This document shows, piece after piece, positions 19,894 to 28,825 of a DNA stretch of 64,000 bases. The stretch is from contig NZ_JAAQTL010000001.1 in NCBI RefSeq assembly GCF_011742875.1, forward strand, positions 1,240,001 to 1,304,000, read 5' to 3'. Each line of letters starts with the position of its first letter. The first letter of the stretch is position 1. The notes below the pieces were generated by a model, which worked only from the letters and a program-made list of their open reading frames with translations, ran no database searches and had not been told where the DNA came from. The position numbers were made by a program, and so were the translations under genes. This DNA comes from Luteibacter yeojuensis. Lineage in GTDB: Bacteria; Pseudomonadota; Gammaproteobacteria; Xanthomonadales; Rhodanobacteraceae.

Positions 19894-20061
19894 GGGAGGG
19901 TCTCCGACTGGGAAAGGCGTCAGGATGGAACCATGCGCATCAAAGCGCCATAACGGCCGCCGGTTCTTGCAAGTTTCCCGCACTGCGGCGAAGCCCTTCG
20001 CCGGGCTCGGCTATGATGGGCGGCGAACCGGCGGCCGGACCGCCCGGAAGGATCGAAGCGC

Positions 20062-20781
20062 ATGAACCAGGTGAAGTCGCACTCGCGCGACAAACGCGTC
20101 GCCAGCGCCCGGGAGGCGCTCGCGGGTCTCGTGGCCGACGGGCAGACCGTCGCCGTCGGCGGTTTCGGCCTCTGCGGCATACCGGAACTGCTCATCGAGG
20201 CGCTGCGCGACTCCGGCGTGACCGGCCTCACCGCCGTCTCCAACAACGCCGGAATCGACGGCGTGGGCCTGGGCCAGCTCCTCGGCACCCGCCAGATCCG
20301 GAAGATGATTTCCTCGTACGTGGGCGAGAACAAGGAGTTCGAGCGCCAGTTCCTCGCCGGCGAGCTGGAAGTGGAGTTCACGCCGCAGGGCACCCTGGCC
20401 GAGAAGCTGCGCGCCGGCGGCGCCGGCATCCCGGCCTTCTTCACCCGCACCGGCTACGGCACCCAGGTCGCGGAAGGCAAGGAAACCCGCGAATTCGACG
20501 GGCACATGTACGTGATGGAACGGTCCATCGTGGCCGACGTGTCGCTGGTGAAGGCGTGGAAGGCCGATCCGTCGGGCAACCTCGTCTACCGGAAGACCGC
20601 GCGCAACTTCAATCCGATGGTCGCGACGGCGGGCAAGGTCTGCATCGCCGAGGTGGAGATCATGGTCGAGGTGGGCGAACTGGACCCGGACCAGATCCAT
20701 ACGCCGGGCATCTACGTGGACCGCATCGTGCATAATCCCGCGCCGTCGAAGCGCATCGAACAGCGCACCGTGCGCGCCTGA
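20062..20781 (+). CDS. scoA: 3-oxoacid CoA-transferase, subunit A
   Basis: The 239-residue alpha subunit of a class I CoA-transferase (succinyl-CoA:3-ketoacid or related), which moves CoA between acyl donors. It carries the glycine-rich [12 protein letters not shown] motif near residue 34 and the family segment [20 protein letters not shown]. It is followed by subunit B after 10 bases, so the two form an operon. The ATG has a purine-rich GGAAGG upstream. The exact acyl substrate cannot be read from sequence; ketone-body type (scoAB) is more likely than 3-oxoadipate. Confidence 0.92.
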   Translation: MNQVKSHSRDKRVASAREALAGLVADGQTVAVGGFGLCGIPELLIEALRDSGVTGLTAVSNNAGIDGVGLGQLLGTRQIRKMISSYVGENKEFERQFLAGELEVEFTPQGTLAEKLRAGGAGIPAFFTRTGYGTQVAEGKETREFDGHMYVMERSIVADVSLVKAWKADPSGNLVYRKTARNFNPMVATAGKVCIAEVEIMVEVGELDPDQIHTPGIYVDRIVHNPAPSKRIEQRTVRA

Positions 20782-20791
20782 GGAGACCACC

Positions 20792-21427
20792 ATGGCCTGG
20801 ACCCGCGAACAGATGGCGCAGCGCGCCGCCCTGGAACTCTCCGATGGCGATTACGTGAACCTCGGCATCGGCTTGCCGACGATGGTCGCGAACCACCTGC
20901 CCCAAGGCGTGGACGTGTGGCTGCAATCGGAAAACGGCCTGCTCGGCATCGGCCCCTTCCCTACCGAGGAAGAAGTGGACGCCGATCTCATCAACGCCGG
21001 CAAGCAGACGGTGACCGCCCGCCCGGGCGCGTCGTATTTCTCCAGCGCCGATTCCTTCGCCATGATCCGCGGCGGACACATCGACATTTCCATCCTCGGC
21101 GCCATGCAGGTCACCGGCGAGGGCGACATCGCGAACTGGATGGTGCCCGGAAAGATGGTGAAGGGGATGGGCGGCGCCATGGACCTGGTGGCGGGCGTGA
21201 AGCGCGTCGTGGTGCTCATGGAACACATGGCGAAGGACGGCACGCCCAAGATCCTGACCGAGTGCACCCTGCCGCTCACCGGCAAAGGCGTGGTGAACCG
21301 GATCATCACCGACCTGGCGGTGTTCGACGTGGTGCCGGGCGGGCTCGAGCTCGTGGAGCTGGCGCCAGGGGTGGATGAGGCGCAGGTTCGCGCCGGTACT
21401 GGCTGCGATTTCACCTCGAAGGTCTGA
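20792..21427 (+). CDS. scoB: 3-oxoacid CoA-transferase, subunit B
   Basis: A 211-residue beta subunit carrying the catalytic glutamate in the SENG motif (Glu47, in [11 protein letters not shown]). Other family segments are [16 protein letters not shown] near 22-37 and [21 protein letters not shown] lies seven bases before the ATG. It is the last gene of the pair. A REP-like hairpin follows nine bases after the stop. Confidence 0.94.
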   Translation: MAWTREQMAQRAALELSDGDYVNLGIGLPTMVANHLPQGVDVWLQSENGLLGIGPFPTEEEVDADLINAGKQTVTARPGASYFSSADSFAMIRGGHIDISILGAMQVTGEGDIANWMVPGKMVKGMGGAMDLVAGVKRVVVLMEHMAKDGTPKILTECTLPLTGKGVVNRIITDLAVFDVVPGGLELVELAPGVDEAQVRAGTGCDFTSKV

Positions 21428-21435
21428 CACCGCCG

Positions 21436-21522
21436 TTGTAGGAGCCGCTATAGCGGCGAGGAAACCTCGCGGGAGCTTGCCCTTTCGCGAGATTGCTCTC
21501 GCCGCTATAGCGGCTCCTACAA
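21436..21522. repeat. REP-like inverted repeat, copy 1
   Basis: An 87-base element with about 25-base complementary arms (21436-21460 and 21498-21522), each holding the palindrome GCCGCTATAGCGGC. It lies just after scoB. The same element recurs at 38934, 41158 and 47973, with a short version at 32021. It has no T-tract, so it is not an ordinary terminator. Confidence 0.9.
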
Positions 21523-21691
21523 GGCCAGGCCGGTGTTTCCGGATGCAGAAAAGAAGTCGCCCCGCAGAGGACGCCTCAGCATGGGCCTCGGGGGGGGAGG
21601 TAGGCCGGATGCCGGTAGTTAGCGTCGATGCGGGGCGAGGGACCTACCGACCCAGGGGGAGGGGTTGGTGGTAGGTCGAGAAGAATCATAG

Positions 21692-21705
21692 ATTTCCTAG
21701 GAAAT
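21692..21705. promoter_or_regulatory. 14-base palindrome upstream of the LysR gene
   Basis: ATTTCCTAGGAAAT is a perfect palindrome in an AT-rich stretch 46 bases before the LysR start. Its size and position suit an operator, possibly for autoregulation. The rest of the 323-base gap after scoB holds the REP element and no gene I can support. Confidence 0.35.
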
Positions 21706-21750
21706 TCCGGCCAATATATCTTTCGGCACTCACTTATTCGAAATTCGACT

Positions 21751-22665
21751 ATGTTCGACCTCCGCCAGCTGCGCTACTTCGTCGAGGTTGCCGAAACCCT
21801 GAGCTTCACCCAGGCCGCGCAACGCCTGCATATTTCCCAGCCCCCGCTCTCTCAGCAGATCCAGTCGCTCGAGGCCGATCTCGGCGTGCGCCTGCTCGAC
21901 CGTAACCGCCGCCGCGTGGCCCTGACGGAGCCCGGCCGGCTGTTCCTCGCGGAGGCCAAGGCCATCCTCGCCCGGGCCGAGACCGCCCGGACCGTGGTCA
22001 CCGAAGCCGCCGCCGGCTTCACCGGCCAGCTGAGGCTCGCCTATGCCGTGTCGGTGTCTTTCCATCCGGCACTGCCGGAGACGTTGCTGCGCTTCTCCCA
22101 TGCGGTGCCTGGCGTCAGCCTGCACCTGGGAGAAATGTTCACGGGAGCCCAGTACGACGCCATCCTCTCCGGACAGATCGACGTAGGCCTCCTGCGCGCC
22201 CACCCGGAGGGCGTGGCGAACGCCCGCCAGCTCGACGTGGAAGTGATCGACCACGAACCCCTGGTGATCGCCCTCCCCATGGGCCATCGGCTCGCGAAGC
22301 AACCCGTCCTGCGCATGGCCGACCTCGCCGGGGAACGCTTCGTCGCACCGCCGCGCGCCCTGGCGGCAACGCTCAACGACCGTCTGGCTCTTCTGGCGAA
22401 CAAGGCGGGGTTCCGGCCGCACATCCGCCAGGAGGCCCAGCAGATCCCCTCCCTCCTTCCCCTGGTGGCTGCCGGCCTCGGCGTGGCGCTGGTGCCCGCG
22501 TCCCTGCGGGTGGTGCACCTGAAGGGCGTGGCCTTCGTGCCGGTCGACGATCCGGAGGCCCACCTGTTGCTCGCGGTGGCCTCGCGCGTGGACAATACGT
22601 CCCCGGTACTGGAGAGCTTCCTCCGCACCGTCCGCGAGGCCCGTTCGAAGCTTGGCCTCGGCTGA
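21751..22665 (+). CDS. LysR-family transcriptional regulator
   Basis: A 304-residue LysR regulator. An N-terminal winged helix-turn-helix (about 1-60, [20 protein letters not shown]) is followed by a substrate-binding effector domain (about 90-295). The ATG at 21751 begins the family's usual [10 protein letters not shown]; there is no clear ribosome site. It follows the CoA-transferase operon on the same strand, but the REP element and an AT-rich segment separate them, so it probably has its own promoter. The target genes and inducer are unknown; the CoA-transferase genes are a candidate by proximity only. Confidence 0.93.
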   Translation: MFDLRQLRYFVEVAETLSFTQAAQRLHISQPPLSQQIQSLEADLGVRLLDRNRRRVALTEPGRLFLAEAKAILARAETARTVVTEAAAGFTGQLRLAYAVSVSFHPALPETLLRFSHAVPGVSLHLGEMFTGAQYDAILSGQIDVGLLRAHPEGVANARQLDVEVIDHEPLVIALPMGHRLAKQPVLRMADLAGERFVAPPRALAATLNDRLALLANKAGFRPHIRQEAQQIPSLLPLVAAGLGVALVPASLRVVHLKGVAFVPVDDPEAHLLLAVASRVDNTSPVLESFLRTVREARSKLGLG

Positions 22666-22686
22666 AAGACCAATGGTGGCCGGCGC

Positions 22687-22715
22687 TTGCGTAAGCCATG
22701 AGAGGCCGCTACAAT
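22687..22715 (+). promoter_or_regulatory. Sigma-70 promoter of rpmJ
   Basis: TTGCGT at 22687-22692 and TACAAT at 22710-22715 with a 17-base spacer, about 39 bases before the rpmJ start codon. Both boxes match consensus at four or five positions. Confidence 0.6.
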
Positions 22716-22753
22716 TCCGTTTTTCCTTGTCCGTAAAGTTTCAGGAGCTGGCC

Positions 22754-22879
22754 GTGAAGGTGCTTTCCTCTTTGAAGTCCGCGAAGTCGCGTCACCGTGA
22801 CTGCAAAGTCGTTCGCCGTCGCGGCAAAGTGTTCGTGATCTGCAAGAGCAACCCGCGTTTCAAGGCCCGTCAGCGCTGA
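22754..22879 (+). CDS. rpmJ: 50S ribosomal protein L36 (YkgO-type)
   Basis: A 41-residue ribosomal protein of the large subunit. It starts with GTG at 22754, with AGGAG seven bases upstream, and the sequence ([20 protein letters not shown] then [10 protein letters not shown]) matches the YkgO-type paralogue of L36. The usual zinc ligands are incomplete (only two cysteines, no terminal histidine), so this is the zinc-independent type. It is monocistronic, with its own promoter and a strong terminator immediately downstream. Confidence 0.93.
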   Translation: MKVLSSLKSAKSRHRDCKVVRRRGKVFVICKSNPRFKARQR

Positions 22880-22897
22880 TCCAGCCGCGACGTGTCG

Positions 22898-22929
22898 AAA
22901 AAAAAGGGCCGCGCAAGCGGCCTTTTTTT
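22898..22929. terminator. Bidirectional rho-independent terminator
   Basis: Stem GGCCGC (22907-22912) / GCGGCC (22917-22922) with a GCAA tetraloop, flanked by an A-tract on the left and seven Ts on the right. It can end both rpmJ on the + strand and the GGDEF gene on the - strand. Confidence 0.92.
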
Positions 22930-22951
22930 ATGCCGCATGGCCGGAGGGTCT

Positions 22952-24751
22952 TCATCCGCGCGCTTCGCTCAGGTACGGCGAATCCGGAATGTCGCCGGTA
23001 TCCCCCATGAAGACGCAATTGCGCCCCGCCCGCTTGGCCCGGTAAAGCGCCGCGTCGGCCACGACCAGCAGGCGGTGCAACTCGAAGCCGCATTGCATGC
23101 TGCCGGCGATGCCGAAGCTCGCCGTCACCGTGAGGTCGGGCCGCGCCTGCGTGGCCGAGGTGGCCGCGATCGAGAGGCGCAACTGCTCCGCGCGGGCGCG
23201 GGCCTGTACCGGACTGCAGTCGGGCAGCAGCACCGCGAATTCCTCGCCGCCGAGGCGACCGAAGACATCGCAGGCATGCAGCGCGCGGCGGCATACGTCC
23301 ACGCCGCGCTTGAGCACCTCGTCGCCGACGGCATGGCCGTAGGTATCGTTCACGGCCTTGAAGTGGTCGAGGTCGAACAGGATCACGCAGGCACCGCGAT
23401 CGGAACGTGCACCATACGCCAGCACGCGCTGCGCCTGCTCCACGAAGTGCTCGCGGTTGCAGATGCCGGTCAGCCCGTCGCGCCGCGCCAGCTTCATGAA
23501 GCGCAGCTGCGAGCGCCGCAACCACAGCAGCAGCCAGCCGATCGCGCCGAGGCTGGCGAGCAGCACCACGATGTACAGCCGTCCCGTCTCCACTTCCTTC
23601 CGGTCGAGCGCGCCGGTAAGCCGCAGGATCTCGTTCTGCTTGTTGAGCGCGTCGACCTCCGCCTTGCGGGCCAGGAGCTGCTGGTCGACGATCTGGAACG
23701 CGAGACTGCGCGCGCTCACGTCGTTCAGATAGCCCTTGTCGGCTTCCATGTACTTCTCATGGTAGGCCAGCGCCGCCTGCGCATTGCCGAGCCGACGCTC
23801 CACCTCATAAAGCACGCCGTATCCCGTGCGCCGCGGATCGGTGAATTCGTCCTTGATCGAACCCGCGACTGCGGAAAGCGCGAAACGCCTCGCGTTGGTC
23901 AGGTCACCCAGTGCGAAGTACGACTGCGCGAGCGTGGCGTCGTATTCCGTCAGCAACGCCGGGTAATTCAGGGTCCGCAGACCGTCCCGTGACTCCGTCA
24001 GGATCTTCACGGCTTCGGCGGCGCGGCCTTGCGAGAGATGGAATGCGGCGATGTCGGCGCGCATGGTGTCCGCGAACACGTCGTCGCCCGTCGCGTCGCA
24101 TACGTCCAGCGCCCGGAGGAACATCGGATCCAGCGTCTTCAGCCGGTTTGCCTCGCGCTCGGCGCGAAGCAGGTGCTGCGCCCCGATGCAGATCGTCCGC
24201 CCCGGTGGCGGGTTTTCCATCATCTCCCTGGCGTACGCTTCCGCTTGCTCGTATTGACCGGCCGAACTGAGCAACTGCGAGGCCTCGCCAAGCCCCTGGA
24301 AGCGCGCCTTTCCGTCGCGAATGGACGGCATCATTTCCTGCAGCTGGTTGAGCCGCACGAAAGCCTCCTGGTAACGATGCCCAACCCCGAGCAGGTTGAT
24401 CAGCGTCGCCGTCGCGCGGAAGCGCAGCACGATGTCGGTTGCGTTGTCCGCGACCTCCTCCAGGGCTTTCCTGCCGGCGTCGTAGTCGCCGAGCCAGGTA
24501 TACCGCCACCCCTGGAGGAAGCGCAGCCTCCAATGTTCGACCGGCGTCAGCTTCGCGTCGCGCGCCTCCAGTCCGTCGAGCAGGCGACCGAAGCCTTCGA
24601 AGTCCTTGATCTTGATGTCGTCGGCGCGGGACAGGATCGCCTCGGGGGACGACGGGATGCCCCCCTCGTCGGGTGCGGCACGCAATCCCGTGCAAACCAC
24701 CAGCAACACGGTGGCCAGCAACGGGAGAACATGGCGCAACGACGTCTTCAT
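22952..24751 (-). CDS. Membrane-bound diguanylate cyclase with periplasmic TPR-like region
   Basis: A 599-residue protein predicted to make cyclic di-GMP. It has a signal peptide (about 1-25), a long helical TPR-like sensor region (about 40-370), a membrane helix near 390-410, and a GGDEF domain with LARRDGLTGICNREHF and the active-site motif GRLGGEEFAVLLPD near residue 498. The inhibitory RxxD site five residues before GGEEF reads HACD, so product inhibition at that site is probably absent. The start at 24751 has GAGG just upstream. It follows the small acidic peptide gene by four bases and is therefore likely co-expressed with it. Confidence 0.93.
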   Translation of the reverse strand: MKTSLRHVLPLLATVLLVVCTGLRAAPDEGGIPSSPEAILSRADDIKIKDFEGFGRLLDGLEARDAKLTPVEHWRLRFLQGWRYTWLGDYDAGRKALEEVADNATDIVLRFRATATLINLLGVGHRYQEAFVRLNQLQEMMPSIRDGKARFQGLGEASQLLSSAGQYEQAEAYAREMMENPPPGRTICIGAQHLLRAEREANRLKTLDPMFLRALDVCDATGDDVFADTMRADIAAFHLSQGRAAEAVKILTESRDGLRTLNYPALLTEYDATLAQSYFALGDLTNARRFALSAVAGSIKDEFTDPRRTGYGVLYEVERRLGNAQAALAYHEKYMEADKGYLNDVSARSLAFQIVDQQLLARKAEVDALNKQNEILRLTGALDRKEVETGRLYIVVLLASLGAIGWLLLWLRRSQLRFMKLARRDGLTGICNREHFVEQAQRVLAYGARSDRGACVILFDLDHFKAVNDTYGHAVGDEVLKRGVDVCRRALHACDVFGRLGGEEFAVLLPDCSPVQARARAEQLRLSIAATSATQARPDLTVTASFGIAGSMQCGFELHRLLVVADAALYRAKRAGRNCVFMGDTGDIPDSPYLSEARG

Positions 24752-24755
24752 GGCC

Positions 24756-25064
24756 TCAACGGGACGGATCCTCGGGCGGCATGCGCGAGATGTTCCCGTC
24801 GGGCTCGCCGTCGCCGTTCTCGTCGTCTTCGTCGCCGGGATAGTCCTCCTCTCGCTGAGGATCGTCCGGCATCTGCGAACAGCAATATCCGCCCCGGCCC
24901 AACAGGGCGCGGAGCGCATCGCCGTCTGACCCGGACAGTGCGCGGCCGAGTTCGACGTCGTCGACACCGGCGTCGAGCAGCGCGATGCGCACGACATCCG
25001 CGGACGCGTGCCGCAGCGCCGCATCGCTGCCGGCGCGCGCAAGGAATTCGATGACCTTCCCCAT
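24756..25064 (-). CDS. Small acidic peptide with a Cys-Cys motif (102 aa), possibly RiPP-like
   Basis: Not a family I can name with certainty. The first 60 residues are helical and leader-like (MGKVIEFLARAGSDAALRHA, then DALRALLG), loosely like Nif11-type leader peptides. Next comes GRGGYCCSQMP with adjacent cysteines after a double glycine, then a very acidic tail (EEDYPGDEDDENGDGEPDG). The ATG at 25064 has a GAGG site. It is encoded four bases before the diguanylate cyclase gene. It could be a modified peptide precursor, or a small regulator of the cyclase; no modifying enzyme is nearby. A GC-rich hairpin (25081-25099) precedes it. Confidence 0.6.
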   Translation of the reverse strand: MGKVIEFLARAGSDAALRHASADVVRIALLDAGVDDVELGRALSGSDGDALRALLGRGGYCCSQMPDDPQREEDYPGDEDDENGDGEPDGNISRMPPEDPSR

Positions 25065-25080
25065 CTGCCTCGTCCTTTGA

Positions 25081-25099
25081 GCCGGGGCCCCACCCCGGC
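25081..25099. promoter_or_regulatory. GC hairpin in the leader of the peptide-cyclase operon
   Basis: GCCGGGG (25081-25087) and CCCCGGC (25093-25099) form a seven-base-pair stem with a five-base loop, 16 bases upstream of the peptide start. It may influence translation; no other evidence. Confidence 0.3.
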
Positions 25100-25246
25100 C
25101 CTCGCGGCGGACCTCCCCTCGAGGCCACTCGCGAGCGGATGATAGTCCTCTGGGCCAGTCCGGAGTAGTAGGCCAACCGGACCGGCCGAAGGGAATGCGA
25201 TGCAGATCAGATACCTGGCATGGCAGGTACCGGGAACGCGGAGTTA

Positions 25247-26869
25247 TTACAGCAGCGCGGCCGCCTTCTCCAGGGCGATCCACACGCCCACGAGGAACGG
25301 GATGCCCACGCCGAGCCATGCCAGCGTGCCCACCGCGCCGAACCGTCCGCGAGCCACGGCGGCAAGGTCTTCCTCCGACGCGGAAGCTTCGTGTTGCAGC
25401 GAACGCTCGCGCGCCAGCTCTTCCTCGGTCATGTGGTACTTAGGATCGACCGGGCGAACGAAGAGGTTGCAGACGAGACCCACGAGCAACAGGCCGGCGA
25501 GGATGTACAGCGTGCGGTCGTAGACCAGGGTCTTCTGCACGCCCGCGTTGAGTTGGGCTTCCCGCACGCCAGCGATCAATACCGGCCCGACGATCCCCGC
25601 CACCGACCATGCGGTGAGCAGGCGGCCATGGATGGCACCCACCATCTGCGTGCCGAAGATATCCGCGAGGTAGGCCGGCACGGTGGCGAAGCCACCGCCG
25701 TACATGGAGATGATCAGGCACACGGTGATGACGAAGGCACCCGCCATGCCCATGTGGCCCAAGGTGGGCAACAGGCAATAGAGCGCGATGCCGAGCACGA
25801 AGAACACCACGTAGGTGAGTTTGCGGCCGAGGTAGTCCGAGGCCGAGGCCCAGCCCAGGCGGCCAAGCGAGTTGAACAGGCTGATGAGTCCCACGAGGCC
25901 CGCCGCGGCCGCCGCGATCGCCGCCTTCTGCCCGGTGCTCAGCTCCGCCGTGGGATGCACGCCGAGCAGGCCCGCCCCGAACACGTCCTGGAGCATGGGG
26001 CTGGCCATCGATATGACGCCGATGCCCGCGGTCACGTTGAGGCAGAGCACGCCCCAGATCAGCCAGAACTGCGGTGTCTTCCAGGCCCGGTTGAGGTGGA
26101 CGTGGTGATGGGTGATGAGGGGAGCCTTCTTCGCGCCGGCCGCCTCCGGCTGGAAACCCAGCGGCTTCCAACCCTTCGGCGTCACGCGGAAGCCGAAGGC
26201 GCCCAGCGACATCACCACGAAATAGAGGATACCCATGCACACCAGGGTGGACGCGACGCCGGCCGCGACGCCGTTGCCGAACACCGTCATCAGTTTCACG
26301 GCGATGGGCGCACCGATCATCGCGCCGCCGCCATAACCCATGATCGCGAAGCCGGTGGCAAGGCCGCGACGGTCGGGGAACCATTTGATGAGGGTCGATA
26401 CGGGTGTGATGTAACCGAGCCCCTGCCCTACACCACCCAGGACGCCACAGCCGAGGTACACCAGCCACAGCTGGTGCATCGATACGCCGATGCCGCCGAG
26501 GACGAGGCCACCGCCCCAGCAACAGGCGGCGATGAAACCGGCCTTGCGCGGCCCCGCATGTTCCAGCCAGCCGCCCCAGATCGCGGCGGCCACGCCGAGC
26601 ATCGCAATGAAGGTTTCGAAGACGTGGTTGACCGCCGGCACCGTCCAGTTGCAGGTGGTAGTGGTGAGCTGGTCGACGAAACCCTGACCGGCGCAGAGCG
26701 CGGCATCCGCTCCCGGCACCAGCTTCGTCATCGGCAGCCAGAACACGGAGAACCCGTAGGCCATGCCGATACAAAGGTGGATGGCGAGCGCCGCCGGGGG
26801 CACGAGCCAGCGATTGAACTTCGGTCCCGCGATCGTACGTTCCCGCGCCAGCAAGCCGCCTGAAGCCAT
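25247..26869 (-). CDS. MFS transporter of the OFA (oxalate/formate antiporter-like) family
   Basis: A 540-residue inner-membrane transporter with about 12 membrane segments plus an extra hydrophobic segment at the C-terminus (about 515-540). Family features are the long second periplasmic loop with cysteines (GADAALCAGQGF and TTTTCNWTVPA), the KWFPDRRGLATGFAIMGYG motif, and the ADIFGTQMVGAIHGR motif in the second half. The ATG at 26869 has AGGGG upstream. The substrate is a small carboxylate by family, but this cannot be refined. Single gene; the 258 bases to the next gene contain nothing I can assign. Confidence 0.92.
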   Translation of the reverse strand: MASGGLLARERTIAGPKFNRWLVPPAALAIHLCIGMAYGFSVFWLPMTKLVPGADAALCAGQGFVDQLTTTTCNWTVPAVNHVFETFIAMLGVAAAIWGGWLEHAGPRKAGFIAACCWGGGLVLGGIGVSMHQLWLVYLGCGVLGGVGQGLGYITPVSTLIKWFPDRRGLATGFAIMGYGGGAMIGAPIAVKLMTVFGNGVAAGVASTLVCMGILYFVVMSLGAFGFRVTPKGWKPLGFQPEAAGAKKAPLITHHHVHLNRAWKTPQFWLIWGVLCLNVTAGIGVISMASPMLQDVFGAGLLGVHPTAELSTGQKAAIAAAAAGLVGLISLFNSLGRLGWASASDYLGRKLTYVVFFVLGIALYCLLPTLGHMGMAGAFVITVCLIISMYGGGFATVPAYLADIFGTQMVGAIHGRLLTAWSVAGIVGPVLIAGVREAQLNAGVQKTLVYDRTLYILAGLLLVGLVCNLFVRPVDPKYHMTEEELARERSLQHEASASEEDLAAVARGRFGAVGTLAWLGVGIPFLVGVWIALEKAAALL

Positions 26870-27127
26870 GTGTCATCCCCTGCAGATGAAGGTGCAATTG
26901 CGCTGGAGGCATCTTAGGCAGGTTTTCGGCAAGCGCCACCCTACCTTGGTCTTATGGCGGGGCTTCGGAGTGGCTTGTCAAGGCGAAGAGTCTCGACTTG
27001 ACGCGCTCCTTCTCGAGCTGAGACCCACGTCCACATCCCGGACTAGGTCGGGTCATTTTCGGAGTAGTCCTATAGCGAGGATTGTCCCTCCGCTCCAGGA
27101 TCCAGCCTTCCCTGCAGGAGCAAACAA

Positions 27128-28315
27128 ATGCGCAGACGGTTCACTCTGCCAATGATCGCCTTCATCCTGATGACGGCTTTCGAACTTCAAGCCGCAATGG
27201 CCGCGGGGCGTATCGAAGCCAAACTCGCTCTCTCGACGGATCCGAGGGCACCCAGCCCCGCCACCATTGTCGTTACACTAACCAACACCGGCGATGCACC
27301 GGTCAACGTCTTTCGCTGGTGGACACCTTTCGCCGCCCCGGACGGACGGCTACCTCAGCCTGTGTTCGATCTTACGGACGACACGGGAAAGCCGGTCAGA
27401 TATATGGGCAGGCGGGTGAACACGGGAGCGGTACGATTAGCTCACTTCATACAGGTGGCGCCAGGGGAAACACTTGAGCGCGAGGTCGACCTGACCAAGG
27501 AATACGATTTCATACGCGCGGGTTGGTATGACATCCGGTTCGACTTGCATCTGGAGACCTCGCTCGATCCGAAGAGGGCCCCCTTGGACGAATTGGAGCG
27601 CTTCGTTCCCAATGCCCAAGGCATCGTATCGACGAACCGCGTCCGGTTTCTGCTTCGCAATCCTATCCCGTGGATCCGCCGCGCTCCGGACGAGGTGGCC
27701 AGCTTGACCTGCGACGTTGAGCAGTCCGTCGACATCGAAAGCGCCCGTATCGGTGCCAGGGCCGACGCGACCCGTGCCGAGCGGTTCTTGAATACCATGA
27801 TTTACGTGTACGAGTTCACCGGTGACGACTTCGTGCTTACGTTTAGGCCTCACCCGCGATATTCGCGGTGGTTCGGAACGCACGATCCTTCCGAACCCAT
27901 GCCAGAAGATCCGGGTTGGGGAGCCGGGGACAATGCGCAGGTAAAACGCACTATAGAGACTGCAGCATTGCGCCTGGTCAATGGCGTCATCTCGCCTACG
28001 TGTGGCTGTAGCCCAGGGTATGAGGACACGATGGCATGGGCGGAAGATCACACCCCATATAACATTCACTTCTGCAAGAAGTTCTTCGATGCCTACAGCG
28101 ATGGTCGGGATTCACGGCGCTCGGCGGTCTACCATGAAATGACCCATTTCTTTGACCACCGCCTGGACGGACGGTCGGATTACTCGTTTGTTACCAACCA
28201 GGAAAGTGCAAAGAATCTCGCTACAACCAATCGCTCGCATGCGGTCCGAAGTGCTTTGAATTACGAATACTTCGTCACCGACACGAGCAATAGGGAAGAG
28301 GCTGAGGAGCGTTAA
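27128..28315 (+). CDS. Secreted M35-like zinc metallopeptidase (aspzincin type)
   Basis: A 395-residue protein with a signal peptide (about 1-25). An N-terminal beta-sandwich domain (about 28-175, typical of the non-catalytic part of this family) is followed by a catalytic domain with HEMTH at residues 336-340 and a following aspartate in GRSDYSF that would be the third zinc ligand, the aspzincin pattern of deuterolysin / peptidyl-Lys endopeptidase. Cysteines (TCDVE, TCGCS, FCKKF) could form disulfides. AGGAG precedes the ATG by seven bases. Its codons use more A/T in third positions than the neighbours, suggesting acquisition. It converges with ohr, the two stops being adjacent. Confidence 0.85.
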   Translation: MRRRFTLPMIAFILMTAFELQAAMAAGRIEAKLALSTDPRAPSPATIVVTLTNTGDAPVNVFRWWTPFAAPDGRLPQPVFDLTDDTGKPVRYMGRRVNTGAVRLAHFIQVAPGETLEREVDLTKEYDFIRAGWYDIRFDLHLETSLDPKRAPLDELERFVPNAQGIVSTNRVRFLLRNPIPWIRRAPDEVASLTCDVEQSVDIESARIGARADATRAERFLNTMIYVYEFTGDDFVLTFRPHPRYSRWFGTHDPSEPMPEDPGWGAGDNAQVKRTIETAALRLVNGVISPTCGCSPGYEDTMAWAEDHTPYNIHFCKKFFDAYSDGRDSRRSAVYHEMTHFFDHRLDGRSDYSFVTNQESAKNLATTNRSHAVRSALNYEYFVTDTSNREEAEER

Positions 28316-28810
28316 TCAGTTCTCAAGCCTCACGACGCACTCGATGCCCTGCCTCGCCATCTTCGCATACGGGCATAGCCGCTCGGTATGACGCACGAGG
28401 GCCTCGGCGATGGCACGCGGAACGCCGGGCAGCGCGATGATGACATGGGCTACCAGCGTGAACAGGCCGTCCATAGGGTCGCGGCCGAACGTAACTGCCG
28501 CGGTGACCGTGGCATCGCGGATCTCGATGCGCTCACGGACGGCCAGCAGGCTCAGCGCGCCATGGAAGCAGGCGGCGAAACCCGCGGCGAAGAGTTGCTC
28601 CGGATTGCTCCCGCCACCCGGCCCGCCCAATTCGGGGGGCAGGCGCAGGTTGATGTCGAGGCATCCGTCGGTGGACTGGGCGATGCCGGAGGCACGCCCA
28701 TGCGCGGCATCGCCTCCGGTGACGCGAACGGTACCCGTGTACAGCGGGGCGAATTCGGCTCCGCTGTACCGGTCGAGCAAGGACACCGGAGGCGGCGTCG
28801 GCTTGGCCAT
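28316..28810 (-). CDS. ohr: Organic hydroperoxide reductase (Ohr/OsmC family)
   Basis: A 164-residue peroxidase detoxifying organic hydroperoxides through two cysteines, both present: Cys81 in AAGFAACFHGAL (peroxidatic) and Cys146 in RLCPYAKM (resolving). It is slightly longer than usual at the N-terminus. No ohrR gene is adjacent. The stop codon abuts that of the peptidase gene on the other strand. It lies 15 bases after the SDR-type gene, so the two may be co-transcribed and form part of a redox-response island. Confidence 0.93.
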   Translation of the reverse strand: MAKPTPPPVSLLDRYSGAEFAPLYTGTVRVTGGDAAHGRASGIAQSTDGCLDINLRLPPELGGPGGGSNPEQLFAAGFAACFHGALSLLAVRERIEIRDATVTAAVTFGRDPMDGLFTLVAHVIIALPGVPRAIAEALVRHTERLCPYAKMARQGIECVVRLEN

Positions 28811-28825
28811 GATCGTGGGAGTCCC

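Noticed and set aside
20062..21427. 3-oxoadipate CoA-transferase (pcaIJ) naming for the CoA-transferase pair
   Set aside because: No protocatechuate or catechol pathway gene is nearby and the subunits do not allow the substrate to be read, so the general 3-oxoacid name is kept.
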